Positions 42,672 through 52,219 are shown, counted from the first letter of the stretch. The stretch is 64,000 bases of DNA from Candidatus Rifleibacteriota bacterium (GCA_015232575.1 JADFZL010000003.1:256001-320000), one strand, 5' to 3'. Notes: generated by a model from the sequence alone, not told the origin. Program-made: numbers and translations.

Positions 42672-45127
42672 TGTGTAGGTCTTGCCGCTACTGAAAGACT
42701 TAATATGTCATTGATTTCTTTTCTTACTCCTTCATCAGGGTCAAATCTGAGGGGCCTGATGTAAGGTGCTAATGAATACGGGTCAGAAAGCTTTCCGAGA
42801 CTTTTAATTATGTTTCTTCTCACATCTGCGTCAGCATCTTTCAAGTTCTGAAGAAGAATAGTAATAAATCTCGGATCTTTGATTTCGCCAAGAGCAAATG
42901 CAACAGACGCTCTCATCCATTTATTTTTGTCCTGGAACATTTCCATAATTGTTTGATATATCTGATAATATCCAAGTTTCCAGAGAGTCATCAATGCATT
43001 TGCTCTGACACGATTATTTCTGTCGCGTAGAAATGGTAGAATTATATCAACCATTGAAAGATCGCCAACAAATGCAAGTGCTTCAACAGCATTCGCCCTG
43101 ACACGATCATTCGGATCATTGATGTAATTCATCAACATGTTGGCAACGGCGGGTCCGCCAATTTTGCCAAGTCCCATTATTACAATTGCTCTGACGTAAG
43201 GGTCGGGGTCCTGAATAGCAACAATCAGCGGTGTTTTTACTTCCGGGGTGAGGTAATCACCCAGAACCTCAAGGACCTGTGCTGCCATTGCTCGTGCTTT
43301 GCCATCAGGGTCAGAGAGCTTTTCTGCCATTTCATTCATAAAACCCGGGTCCATCTTCAATAACGAAAGCCCGACAGCAAGTTTTGATTCCGGAGTCATT
43401 TTTCCAAAGCCGCGAAGGTATTTTCGTTTTGTAATTACGGCTATTGCACTTCTTGCATAGTCTTTTATTATGGAATTGTAACTTCCGAGAAGGGAACTCA
43501 GCGCACCTGTTACTTTTGGATGATCGCTTTCACGAATTATTGCAATGGTCTTAATAACAATATTTTGATCTGGGTCTTTAAGGAATTCTAGAATTACAGG
43601 AATACTTTGATCTTCAGTGTAATGCGGCAGACGAAGTAGTTCAATAATTGTTGATCTGACAAGTGTATCAGGGTCATGAATCTTTTCTTTGAGAATTGTA
43701 AAAGCATTACCTATACCACTTTCGCCAATTACCTGAAGCAACCGACACCTTAAATTTGGATCATTGTGCTGCAATGCCTCGTCTACCATGTTTTTCAACC
43801 GGGGATCCATCATGAGGGCTAGAATATCGTTCTGCAAAGTCGGTGAAAGGGAAAGGAATTTTTCAAGTAAGAGCTTATTCAATACGTCAATAATGAATGT
43901 TTCTGTCGGATTGCTCAACAATGCCATCGATGTCAGACATGTATCACTTTTAGCGTGGCAACACCCGGCAACAAGGAGTTCTTTGCGATCTTCTACGTCA
44001 AGAGCGCGTATGAAAGTGTAAAGTGACATTTCAGCATATTTCTGAAGACTGGATAAATTCCTGAGAATAAGTTCAAAGTGAAACTTTCCCATTCGTAAGA
44101 GACTTTCTGCCAATGGAACTATAAAATGCTGAAGATTGTCATTAAAACAGCGTTCTATTGGGATGACCATTGCATCAATTTCTTTGATGAATTCTTCTGT
44201 CTGAAGTGATTTTTTATCTCTCTTTTCAACTTCAAGACAATAATTCCGGGCTATTCCGCATATCGCATCCAGTGCAAGTTGTGGAATTCCCTTAGCTTTA
44301 TCCTGAAGCGAAGAAAAAAGATAAGGATAAGATTTTAAATCAAGCAGCTGCTGAAGCATCATCAGCAACTTATGCTTGAAAGCCATAGGTTTACGTTCGA
44401 ATGAATCAAAAAGAGTTTTATAAAATTCATCACCATGGGCACGTAGAAGCTTGAGTAGACCATACCAGACGCCGGATTCAATTGACGGCAAATTCTTAAC
44501 ACACTGTTCCATGAAAATTGGATCTTTAATTTTTTCAGCATGCCGCATGAACTCAAGCTGAAGAGGCTTTTTCTCTTCTTTTTTCTGCTCGCTGGTTTCT
44601 TCTTTAAGAATATCAAAAAAAATCGGGTATAATCTGGGATTTTGCAATTGTACAATGCTATTCAGGTAAAGAAGCTTATCTTTTGAAGAATATTCAGTCC
44701 ATTTTGAAATGAGTCTTTCAATGATTCCTGATCTATCAATTGAATAATTGATAACTGAACGTATTCCCTGATCTGTGGTAACACAGAGCACATCAACAAA
44801 TGGCTGAAGATTTGCTTCGGATATTTCCGAAAAAACCTCTTTGAATGCTTCTCTTAGCAATGGATCCTGATAAGACAGAAGTTTTATTATTTCCTTGATG
44901 TCCGCAGGTGAAAGAGAAACTCTTTTATGAGCTAATATTTCAAGAATTTTCAGTCTGAGATCGAGGGAATCTGTTTCTTCAAATTTTGTGCACAAAAATT
45001 GTACACTATTGTGATCTAGTGTGCTTTCAATATCCTTCTGTGCCTGGGAAGCAAGCTTTCTGTCTGGAGAACTCATATCCAAAAAGGATTGCGTTAAATC
45101 AAAAGGCTTTGAATTCAACCAGCCCAT
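42668..45127 (-). CDS. large HEAT-repeat protein A
   Basis: 819 residues, a HEAT solenoid similar in length and plan to the next gene. Clear units occur near the C-terminus: DPDPYVRAIVIMGLGKIGG, DPNDRVRANAVEALAFVGD, DRNNRVRANALMTLWKLGY, DADADVRRNIIKSLGKLSD. The Arg-Ala-Asn-Ala pattern is shared with protein B, supporting a common ancestor. The N-terminus (MGWLNSKPFDLTQS) resembles that of B (MIWPFNSTESSSDLLS). No catalytic motif. GGGAG precedes the ATG. tatC lies 85 bases upstream on the same strand. Likely a cytoplasmic scaffold with B and the small membrane protein. Confidence 0.88.
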   Translation of the reverse strand: MGWLNSKPFDLTQSFLDMSSPDRKLASQAQKDIESTLDHNSVQFLCTKFEETDSLDLRLKILEILAHKRVSLSPADIKEIIKLLSYQDPLLREAFKEVFSEISEANLQPFVDVLCVTTDQGIRSVINYSIDRSGIIERLISKWTEYSSKDKLLYLNSIVQLQNPRLYPIFFDILKEETSEQKKEEKKPLQLEFMRHAEKIKDPIFMEQCVKNLPSIESGVWYGLLKLLRAHGDEFYKTLFDSFERKPMAFKHKLLMMLQQLLDLKSYPYLFSSLQDKAKGIPQLALDAICGIARNYCLEVEKRDKKSLQTEEFIKEIDAMVIPIERCFNDNLQHFIVPLAESLLRMGKFHFELILRNLSSLQKYAEMSLYTFIRALDVEDRKELLVAGCCHAKSDTCLTSMALLSNPTETFIIDVLNKLLLEKFLSLSPTLQNDILALMMDPRLKNMVDEALQHNDPNLRCRLLQVIGESGIGNAFTILKEKIHDPDTLVRSTIIELLRLPHYTEDQSIPVILEFLKDPDQNIVIKTIAIIRESDHPKVTGALSSLLGSYNSIIKDYARSAIAVITKRKYLRGFGKMTPESKLAVGLSLLKMDPGFMNEMAEKLSDPDGKARAMAAQVLEVLGDYLTPEVKTPLIVAIQDPDPYVRAIVIMGLGKIGGPAVANMLMNYINDPNDRVRANAVEALAFVGDLSMVDIILPFLRDRNNRVRANALMTLWKLGYYQIYQTIMEMFQDKNKWMRASVAFALGEIKDPRFITILLQNLKDADADVRRNIIKSLGKLSDPYSLAPYIRPLRFDPDEGVRKEINDILSLSVAARPTQ

Positions 45128-45212
45128 GGTTTCACTCCCTCATTATTTTCTATAATCATTCTTTATTCAATACAGTAAGATTATCAAAACATGCTATCAC
45201 TTTCAAGAATAT

Positions 45213-45968
45213 TTATTCGGCTAAATTTGGAATATACTTTCTAATAATATTAATTAAAATGAAGCCGATTTCAATTAATATTATTAATGGCAGGGAAACA
45301 AGGATCTGAGAAAAAACATCCGGCGGTGAAAGAATTGCACCAATGATAAACGCGCCGAGAACGGTTATTTTTCTATTCTTTTTCATCCTCTCAACTGGAA
45401 AAAGGCCAAGAAGATCAAGAAATATCATCAAAAGAGGCGCCTGGAAGACAATTCCAATAAGTGTCAGAAAAAGTATTGAAAAATCCACATAGGAAGAATA
45501 GGAAAAAACTGCGATGAAATTGTCTCCCATACCTGTAAGTAGAAATTTTATTGAGACTGGCAATAGAAATAAATAACAAAATGCTGAACCGAAAATAAAG
45601 CAGAGCATTGATGGAATGATTAGAATATTAGCAATATTTTTTTCGCGCGGCTTCAGCCCGGGCTCGACAAATTTCCAGGAGTGCCAAAGAAAAAATGGAG
45701 TGGAGAAAGCCAGAGAACAATAAAAAGCCAGCTTCATTGAAGTAAAAAAGGTCTCTGTGACTGACAAAGCAGCTAACTTTACATCAGGCTTGCAGCTTTT
45801 AAGAGGTTTTATCAACTGGGATGCAAAAAAATCAGAGTAATTCCAGGAAATAAAAAAAAATGCCGTAAAAACTATGAAACAAAGTATGACACGATACCTT
45901 ATTTCTTCAAGGTGCTCAGTAATCGGCGCTTCTTTATTTTCTGTAATCTTAGTGTTATCTGAAGTCAA
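45213..45968 (-). CDS. tatC: Sec-independent protein translocase TatC
   Basis: 251 residues, TTG start with AGGA eight bases upstream. Six membrane helices. The N-terminal signature TEHLEEIRYRVILCF contains the conserved Glu of the twin-arginine binding site, and FALWH-like FFLWHSWKFVEPGLKPREKN matches the first cytoplasmic loop. It forms the receptor for folded twin-arginine substrates together with TatA/TatB, which are not in this window. A 30-base gap separates it from the TPR peptidase upstream; the two may be co-transcribed. Confidence 0.94.
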   Translation of the reverse strand: MTSDNTKITENKEAPITEHLEEIRYRVILCFIVFTAFFFISWNYSDFFASQLIKPLKSCKPDVKLAALSVTETFFTSMKLAFYCSLAFSTPFFLWHSWKFVEPGLKPREKNIANILIIPSMLCFIFGSAFCYLFLLPVSIKFLLTGMGDNFIAVFSYSSYVDFSILFLTLIGIVFQAPLLMIFLDLLGLFPVERMKKNRKITVLGAFIIGAILSPPDVFSQILVSLPLIILIEIGFILINIIRKYIPNLAE

Positions 45969-45998
45969 AAGTTGGTTCCTGGTTAAATACCGTGCATA

Positions 45999-47360
45999 TT
46001 ACAGACTGAAACTGATCCAATCTTCCAATTCAGTCTGGAACTGCTGTAAATTTCTTCCCGTTGCTTCCTCAACCGCGTTGTCTACATTGCTTCCCTTGCT
46101 GAGAGATGTCAAAAGATCATCCATGCCCTGTGTTCCCCAGCGATCATAAAGGAATCTTATTGCAAGATAACATTGGAGATAACCGTTCAGGATACTAGCG
46201 TTGGAGTCTGATCTTGAAGGGGAAAGGTTGATTGTAGAAATCGAATCATATTTTTTTTCTTCTTTCAATTTTGCAAGAAGGGCTTCATACCGTGGATATA
46301 GAATTGTGGGATCACCATTCGCTGCTTGCATCTCTGATCTTACTGCTGCTCCTTCGTGTATCCATGTGGGGCAATTCTGAGAAGTACGAATGTTAATTAA
46401 AACATGTGTTAACTCGTGCGCAAATATTGCTTTAATGTTGGCTGGGTCTGAATACCCCTGTTCAAGCGGAACAAGAATTTTTATTCCCTGGGCAAGTGCA
46501 CCAACCCATTTGTTTGCCTGATTTACACTGTAAAAATCGTCTGTTCTGAAAAAGATCACATGTATTTTTGTATCGGGTTTGCATTGAATGTCATCACTGA
46601 CCTGGTCATATACATTCTCAAGAATCTCGGTTGTAAGCTGACCAATGTCTTTCTGAGAATCTCCGGCGTAATATACAATAAATCTCTGATTTTCATCCTG
46701 AGTAGAATTCTCGGTTGAAGCCAGCTGTTCTTTTGCTTTGTTAATAAGCGATTGTACAGAATTCTGCTCCTGCCCATTCGATGTCAGAGTAATCGCTTCT
46801 TCCCAGTGTTCAATCGCAGAAGAAAAATCTTTGTTATCAAAATAAGCTAAGCCAAGACAATACTGGATATAAAAATCTTTTGGCTTAATTTTGCGGGCTT
46901 TTTCGAAAGTTGAAATTGCTTCTTCAAGTTTAAGAGAATAATAATAACATTGCCCCAATTGTATGAGACAATCGATATATTCTGGATTAAGATTTGCAGC
47001 TAATTCAAAATGATAAATTGCTTCTTCATAACTTTTTTCGCCCAGATAGGCATTTCCCCAATAATACTGGGCTTCGTGGCTTTCCGGGAAAAGCTCAACT
47101 GCTTCCTGAAAGCAATTTGAACGCTCACTTATTTTTTCAGCAGGATTTGTTGCAAGTTTTATAAGCTCTTCATAGAGCTTTGCCTTTATTTCTATGTTAT
47201 TTGGATCTTTTTTGAGAATTTTTCTTAATGCTTCAAGCTTGTCGTCTGAATTTTGAATCAGACTGGAATTACCAGCAGATGCAAAAGGGGTACAGAGAGG
47301 TGAAAATGACAGAAAAATGATTCCGGATATTACTGCATAAAAGAGGTTTTTAGGTTTCAT
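45999..47360 (-). CDS. secreted TPR protein with a peptidase-MA-like zinc domain
   Basis: 453 residues. Signal peptide at about 1-30 (AVISGIIFLSFSPLCTPFA). Four or more TPR units lie between about 40 and 205 (EAQYYWGNAYLGEKSYEEAIYHFE, split over two helices). A metallopeptidase-like domain follows, with FAHELTHVLIN (HELTH at about 318-322) and a downstream WIHEGAAV providing the third Glu ligand, as in the MA_2 clan. The C-terminus ends LEDWISFSL. It would be a periplasmic or surface protease or a zinc-binding structural protein. It is first in the tatC-HEAT run. Confidence 0.85.
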   Translation of the reverse strand: MKPKNLFYAVISGIIFLSFSPLCTPFASAGNSSLIQNSDDKLEALRKILKKDPNNIEIKAKLYEELIKLATNPAEKISERSNCFQEAVELFPESHEAQYYWGNAYLGEKSYEEAIYHFELAANLNPEYIDCLIQLGQCYYYSLKLEEAISTFEKARKIKPKDFYIQYCLGLAYFDNKDFSSAIEHWEEAITLTSNGQEQNSVQSLINKAKEQLASTENSTQDENQRFIVYYAGDSQKDIGQLTTEILENVYDQVSDDIQCKPDTKIHVIFFRTDDFYSVNQANKWVGALAQGIKILVPLEQGYSDPANIKAIFAHELTHVLINIRTSQNCPTWIHEGAAVRSEMQAANGDPTILYPRYEALLAKLKEEKKYDSISTINLSPSRSDSNASILNGYLQCYLAIRFLYDRWGTQGMDDLLTSLSKGSNVDNAVEEATGRNLQQFQTELEDWISFSL

Positions 47361-47590
47361 ATTTTTCCCCCTTTTTTAAATATAACATTTATTACCATTT
47401 CTTTCAAGGAATCAAGCGTAAACACTAGGCAATGTTTATCGCATGTAACTATTTTCAATAAAAATTGATATCACGAAGATTCTGATTTCGAATAAAAATT
47501 AAAATAGTCAGAATTCTTAAGTTTAACATTCGCCTGAAAGGCTTACTGCACAATACTCTTGAACCAATAAAAAATAATTAAAAAAAATGC

Positions 47591-47619
47591 TTGCATTTTG
47601 AAAGCTGATATAGTATACT
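47591..47619 (+). promoter_or_regulatory. promoter of the tRNA pair
   Basis: TTGCAT (47591-47596) and TATACT (47614-47619) are 17 bases apart and sit 16 bases before the first tRNA. The rest of the 275-bp gap from 47361 shows no gene. Confidence 0.6.
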
Positions 47620-47635
47620 CTTTTTCACGCAGTTG

Positions 47636-47707
47636 GGGCCTATAGCTCAGCGGTAGAGCAGCCGGCTCATAACCGGCTGGTCGCAGGTTCGATCCCTGCT
47701 GGGCCCA
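47636..47707 (+). tRNA. tRNA with CAT anticodon (Ile2 or elongator Met)
   Basis: Complete cloverleaf. The acceptor stem GGGCCTA pairs with TGGGCCC with one G-T pair, the D arm is GCTC/GAGC, the anticodon arm is GCCGG-CTCATAA-CCGGC, the T arm is GCAGG-TTCGATC-CCTGC and the discriminator is A. CCA is not encoded. The anticodon CAT fits elongator Met or, after lysidine modification, Ile2; the CTCATAA loop and GGTCG variable region resemble Ile2 of other bacteria more. The choice is not certain. Confidence 0.93.
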
Positions 47708-47726
47708 TGAAAACCGCGCGTCGCAT

Positions 47727-47799
47727 GCCCCCATCGTCTAGGGGCCTAGGACACAGCCCTTTCAAGGCTGCGACGGGGGTTCGAATCCCCCTGGGGGCG
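47727..47799 (+). tRNA. tRNA-Glu (TTC)
   Basis: Acceptor GCCCCCA/TGGGGGC, anticodon arm CAGCC-CTTTCAA-GGCTG with anticodon TTC, T arm GGGGG-TTCGAAT-CCCCC, discriminator G. CCA is not encoded. It lies 19 bases after the first tRNA, so both are on one transcript. Confidence 0.95.
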
Positions 47800-47806
47800 T
47801 ATGAAA

Positions 47807-47839
47807 AATAACCCGGATAAAACCGGGTTATTTTGTTTT
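47807..47839 (+). terminator. rho-independent terminator of the tRNA operon
   Basis: A ten-base stem (AATAACCCGG, 47807-47816, with CCGGGTTATT, 47823-47832), a six-base loop, then TTGTTTT. Confidence 0.85.
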
Positions 47840-47886
47840 AGGTGATTAGTCAAACTCTGGAAACAACACGGGCGGTAATTCAACTT

Positions 47887-50274
47887 ATGAGATCGATAAT
47901 CCATTTTTTCAGAATCACTCGATATTGTTTTTTTATACATTTTGTAGTTATTTTTTCTTTTGTTGGATGCCAACTTGAGGCCCAGAGAGATTTTTCGGTC
48001 AGTGGAAAATATGGTGCAATATCCGCTGGTCATCCACTTGCGGTTAATGCTGCCAAAAAAATACTTGAAAGAGGCGGAAATGCCGTTGATGCTGCAATTT
48101 GTGCAGCTTTTGTGCTTGGAGTATGTGATTTGTCAAATTCCGGGCTTGGCGGAGACGGATTTGCACTTTTGAGACTTCCCAATGGGAAAATCGAATCATG
48201 GGATGGTTCAATAAAAAGACCATCATACTATTTCCAAAAGAATAATGCCGGAAATGTAAATAAATTCAAGTCTGATAATAAATCAGAGATTGCCTCAGAA
48301 ATCGGCCTCCCAACTATTCCAGCTCTTTTAATTGAAATGAAAAAGAATTATTCCAATCGCTCCCTTGTTGAGTTAATGTGGCCTGCCATTAAATTTGCAC
48401 GCTACGGTTTTCAAGTCAGTCCTTATCTTGAACATACGCTCGGAAGAGGCTTAACGATTTTCAAAGATAATACTGCAATGCATCTTTATTCAAAGAATTT
48501 TAGAGCATATCGTGTTGGTGAAAAACTCGTTCAAAAAAATCTCGCGAATACCCTTGAAGAAATGGCAATTGATGAAGGATATTCTTTTTATCATGGGAAA
48601 AGCGCAAAGGTTATTATAGATGATTTAAAAAAGCGCGGTTCCAGGTATGAATTATCCGATCTTTTGAATTATAAACCTGAAAAAAAAGATCCAATTGCAC
48701 TCGAATTCTCTGACTACAAAGTAATTGGAGTACCGCCGCCTTCATCTTCAATTGTATCCATGTATCTTTTGAAAGATCTAGTCACATCTCAATACTACCC
48801 TGATTCCGATGCAGGAATGTTCAAAGAAATTGAATCAATGGGCAATCATTTGAATCTCAAGTATTTTTACCTTCCAGCATGTGTAAGTAATATCAATCTT
48901 TATTCATCAATAGCAGAAAGAGCCAAATTCTTCCGAAAAAAGAAAACTGTAAAACAATTTGAAGGAAATAACACCACTCATCTTTGTGTCTGGGATAAAA
49001 GTGGAATGATTGTTTCGATGACTCTTACTCTTGGGAATCATTTTGGATCAAAAGATTTCTGTCCGCTTGGATTTTTTTACAACAATCAACTTAAACATTT
49101 CTGGAAGGGGTTTTCGGCCGAATACCCCGACAATTACCCTGAGTCAATGGGTCCTGTTTCCGCAAAATCACCAATAATCATTCTTAAAAAGAATGAGCCA
49201 ATAATTGCTGCTGGTGGTGCCGGAAGTGATAAAATTGTTGCAAACACATCGATCATTCTTGCGTCAATATTAATGGGTTCTGATCCACTTAAAGCAGTTC
49301 ATCGTCCAAGAATCTTTGCTGATTTCTCTGGAAAAATTATTTTCGAATGGTTTCCAGACATCATTGATTTTCTCAACCGGAATTCACGTTTGTTTAAAAA
49401 TACTGAAATAATGGCCTCCGGCAGTGACTTTTTTGGACTCATCTCACTTATTGTAAAAAAATCGAGCAATCTTCTAACCGCCGTTGGCGACTTTCGGCGT
49501 GATGGCTCTGCTTCTGCGCTGCGAAATGATCCAGATAAGCCCAGAAAGTTTTTAGTAGAAGTAATCTTATCTAAAAAAGGCGGCTTTAAATCAGTTGAAC
49601 TTCCTGATTTGAATTGTTTTCCCCGACAAACCAGCAATGGCTGGAAACATTATTCAGCAGATATTTCCAACAGCTCATCTTCTACGACTCATGTAAATTT
49701 TCTGGATGACATTGATATTACAAGGTTTACGACAGAAGTTGTCATAGACAGAAATAGTTCTTCACACAAAAATGCTCCTGAAAATCAAGCTCCCCAGATT
49801 AAGAAAACTACTTTGAAGGGGAAAGAAAAAGAGTTTTTTGATAAAATTCCAGCTTCTCTCAGTGGTGAAAAACTTCTTGAATGGCTGATGATTGAAATTG
49901 GTTTAAAAATTCCATATCAATCAGAACCTGGTACTATGACCGGCGAAGAATTGCTCGTCTCAGGTAAAGGTGACTGCTCGGGAAAAGCCCGTTTAATTGT
50001 TGATATTCTACAGGCAAAGGGCATTCCTGCAAGATTAGTTGGCGGAGTAATCCTTCGCAAAGGAACTATTGAAAAAACGCATGTGTGGAATGAAGCTTAT
50101 ATTGATGGAAAGTGGTTGTCATTCTGCACTGTTAATAATGTTTTTGGGGAAATTCCGCTAAACTGGCTTATTCTTAGATATGGCGATAGAAAATCTTTTC
50201 CCGGAGTAAGTAAACCAATTTTTCGCGTAAAAGAAACCACTCAGACACAACTTCCTGTCGAAGAAAAGGAATAG
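47887..50274 (+). CDS. gamma-glutamyltransferase fused to a transglutaminase-like domain, lipoprotein-like signal
   Basis: 795 residues from the ATG at 47887; a GTG at 47842 would start inside the terminator's tail. The N-terminus is hydrophobic and ends in a lipobox-like SFVGC. The GGT core (about 35-580) has RGGNAVDAA, GLGGDG and the autoprocessing Thr363 in NNTTHLCVWD, followed by TLTLGNHFGS. The C-terminal domain (about 645-770) is transglutaminase-like, with Cys697 in GKGDCSGKARL and His732 in KTHVWNEAYIDGKW. The usual third Asp position reads FCTVNN, i.e. Cys. It would act outside the membrane on gamma-glutamyl or peptide substrates. The fused domain is unusual. A small Cys-protein gene follows after four bases. 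Confidence 0.85.
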   Translation: MRSIIHFFRITRYCFFIHFVVIFSFVGCQLEAQRDFSVSGKYGAISAGHPLAVNAAKKILERGGNAVDAAICAAFVLGVCDLSNSGLGGDGFALLRLPNGKIESWDGSIKRPSYYFQKNNAGNVNKFKSDNKSEIASEIGLPTIPALLIEMKKNYSNRSLVELMWPAIKFARYGFQVSPYLEHTLGRGLTIFKDNTAMHLYSKNFRAYRVGEKLVQKNLANTLEEMAIDEGYSFYHGKSAKVIIDDLKKRGSRYELSDLLNYKPEKKDPIALEFSDYKVIGVPPPSSSIVSMYLLKDLVTSQYYPDSDAGMFKEIESMGNHLNLKYFYLPACVSNINLYSSIAERAKFFRKKKTVKQFEGNNTTHLCVWDKSGMIVSMTLTLGNHFGSKDFCPLGFFYNNQLKHFWKGFSAEYPDNYPESMGPVSAKSPIIILKKNEPIIAAGGAGSDKIVANTSIILASILMGSDPLKAVHRPRIFADFSGKIIFEWFPDIIDFLNRNSRLFKNTEIMASGSDFFGLISLIVKKSSNLLTAVGDFRRDGSASALRNDPDKPRKFLVEVILSKKGGFKSVELPDLNCFPRQTSNGWKHYSADISNSSSSTTHVNFLDDIDITRFTTEVVIDRNSSSHKNAPENQAPQIKKTTLKGKEKEFFDKIPASLSGEKLLEWLMIEIGLKIPYQSEPGTMTGEELLVSGKGDCSGKARLIVDILQAKGIPARLVGGVILRKGTIEKTHVWNEAYIDGKWLSFCTVNNVFGEIPLNWLILRYGDRKSFPGVSKPIFRVKETTQTQLPVEEKE

Positions 50275-50278
50275 AAAA

Positions 50279-50599
50279 ATGGATCGAAAATTGCATCTGC
50301 GTTTAGTTTCAAATAAGGATAGAATTGAAATTCCATGGATAATCTGTCATATTTGCGATTGTGAAATAATTGATACCGAACCATATTTTGATGTTAAACT
50401 TGAGATTATTTCAGGAAAAACCAGGGTACTTGACCATACAAAAACCTTGCCTCAAATCGAAGAGGACATCGCTATTCTTACCGATGAACTTGAAAACAAA
50501 ACATCCAAAGAACTCGAAGAGGAAGTCAGACTTGAAAGAAGGTTCTGCGTTTGCCCGGAATGCCGAAAAAAAGTCCTGAAAATGCTTGATTGCGAATAA
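50279..50599 (+). CDS. small Cys-rich protein, putative zinc ribbon
   Basis: 106 residues. CHICDC near residues 23-28 and FCVCPEC near 89-95 give two CxxC-type pairs that could hold one zinc. Between them is an acidic helix (EEDIAILTDELENKTSKE). AAAGGAA lies within the 3' end of the fusion gene upstream, four bases of gap, so it is co-translated. It is followed by the amidohydrolase after 18 bases. No family name could be assigned. Confidence 0.7.
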   Translation: MDRKLHLRLVSNKDRIEIPWIICHICDCEIIDTEPYFDVKLEIISGKTRVLDHTKTLPQIEEDIAILTDELENKTSKELEEEVRLERRFCVCPECRKKVLKMLDCE

Positions 50600-50617
50600 G
50601 CGACTTGGGAGTATATT

Positions 50618-52009
50618 ATGTATGACCTTGTTATAAAAGATGGTGTCATAAAAGATGGATTTTCTACCTATGAAGCTGATATTGCCATAGAAGGTGAAAG
50701 AATTGGCGCTATTGGAAGCAATTTGACCGGTAGAAAAGAAATATCAGCGAATGGAAAATGGATCATTCCGGGTGCGGTTGATGTTCATACGCATTTTTCT
50801 CTTCCTTTTGCTTCAGCAGTTTCTTCCGATGATTTTTATACTGGAACAAGAGCTGCGATTGCAGGCGGTGTAACTACGATCATTGATTTCACATCTCAAC
50901 AGGGTGATGAAGGACTTAAAACAAGCTTTGAAAGACGATTGAAATTTGCTGAAGAAAAAGCCGTTATAGATTATTCATTCCATTCGTGTATCGGAAAATT
51001 CTCAAAAGCAGTGGAAGATGACTTGCAATGGGCATCAGACAATGGTTTAACGAGCCTGAAAATTTTCAGCGCATACAAAAAAGCCGGGTTAATGATGGAC
51101 GACGGGAAGATTTTCGAACTACTTGAGAAATCATCCAAATATGGAATTCTTATTACTGTTCATGCTGAAAGCGGAGATTTAATCGAAAATCTCATTGAGC
51201 GGGAAGCTGCGAAAGGCAATACAGGAATTATCGGGCATATTTTTTCGAGGCCTGAATTTACTGAAACCGAAGCTGTTTCGCGATTAATTACACTGGCATT
51301 ATCTGCCAATTCTTCGCTTTATATTGTCCATCTTTCGTCAGGAAAATCTGCCGAATTGGTTATGACAATGAAAAAGAATAATCCCGAAAAGGCAGGCAAA
51401 ATCCTTGTCGAAACTTGTCCGCAGTATCTTTTTCTTGATGATAGAATTTTCAATCAGCCGAATCCACATTTTTTCGCATGTTGCCCGCCTGTAAGACCAG
51501 CGGAAAGTAAGGAGAACATTTTTTCAGCAATTAAATCCGGTGCTATTAATGTTCTTGCAACTGATCACTGTCCATTTCGCAGCGAAGCAAAGAATACCTG
51601 GAAAAATGACTTCCGGAATATACCAATGGGGCTGCCTGGTGTTGAAACACTCGTACCACTTATTCTGGGCACCGCTGGACTAACTGGCATGTCTGCCGAC
51701 AGAGCCATCAGACTTTTTTCGGTGAATCCGGCAAAAATTTTCGGACTATATCCTGAAAAGGGCTCTTTACTTCCTGGCGCTGACGCAGATATAGTTATCT
51801 TTGATCCAACAAAAAAACGTACAATTTCAGCAACTAATCTCCACATGAATATAGACTATTCACCTTATGAAGGTTTTGAATTGACTGGTTTTCCCGACAT
51901 AACTATCTCAAGAGGTGAAATAGTCTATCTATATGGACGATTTTTCGATCAAATTGGAAGAGGAAGATTTTTGCGGAGAAAGAAATTCGCTTCTCCGGTG
52001 TTATTTTGA
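50618..52009 (+). CDS. dihydropyrimidinase / hydantoinase-family amidohydrolase
   Basis: 463 residues. Binuclear metal site residues all present: His57 and His59 (VDVHTHFS), carbamylated Lys148 (SLKIFSAYK), His182 (TVHAES), His238 (YIVHLSSG) and Asp316 (ATDHCPF). This is the D-hydantoinase/dihydropyrimidinase set, which opens cyclic ureides such as dihydrouracil or hydantoins; a role in pyrimidine breakdown is likely. GGGAG precedes the ATG. Its end overlaps the minus-strand small gene by nine bases. No beta-ureidopropionase or dihydropyrimidine dehydrogenase gene is in the window, so the true substrate is open. Confidence 0.9.
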   Translation: MYDLVIKDGVIKDGFSTYEADIAIEGERIGAIGSNLTGRKEISANGKWIIPGAVDVHTHFSLPFASAVSSDDFYTGTRAAIAGGVTTIIDFTSQQGDEGLKTSFERRLKFAEEKAVIDYSFHSCIGKFSKAVEDDLQWASDNGLTSLKIFSAYKKAGLMMDDGKIFELLEKSSKYGILITVHAESGDLIENLIEREAAKGNTGIIGHIFSRPEFTETEAVSRLITLALSANSSLYIVHLSSGKSAELVMTMKKNNPEKAGKILVETCPQYLFLDDRIFNQPNPHFFACCPPVRPAESKENIFSAIKSGAINVLATDHCPFRSEAKNTWKNDFRNIPMGLPGVETLVPLILGTAGLTGMSADRAIRLFSVNPAKIFGLYPEKGSLLPGADADIVIFDPTKKRTISATNLHMNIDYSPYEGFELTGFPDITISRGEIVYLYGRFFDQIGRGRFLRRKKFASPVLF

Positions 52010-52153
52010 TTTCAGAACACAATTTTCGAGGTGATTTCTGTCTGAATCTGATATTTTCAGATTCTTCTCATATTGTGCAATTATCTTTCTGCAGGATGGA
52101 CACACACCCTGTGCGGCAATTCTGTAAAGAGCAACCAGTTCCTGAACAGACAT
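52001..52153 (-). CDS. 50-residue protein with one CxxC pair
   Basis: The start at 52153 is fixed by a near-perfect AAGGAGGT seven bases upstream; a longer in-frame reading to 52204 lacks a ribosome-binding site. The sequence MSVQELVALYRIAAQGV precedes CPSCRK and a late Cys in LENCVLK. Possible zinc or redox motif. It follows the ferredoxin gene on the same strand and converges on the amidohydrolase with a nine-base overlap. Function unknown. Confidence 0.65.
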   Translation of the reverse strand: MSVQELVALYRIAAQGVCPSCRKIIAQYEKNLKISDSDRNHLENCVLKSK

Positions 52154-52219
52154 GTTGTTCACCTCCTTGGCTGTAATTACATCCTCTACTTGTATTATCG
52201 GCATAAATCAGCTAAAACC

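Noticed and set aside
47543..48033. Minus-strand frames across the tRNA pair
   Set aside because: They are products of the tRNA sequences read backwards; tRNA structures are complete on the plus strand.
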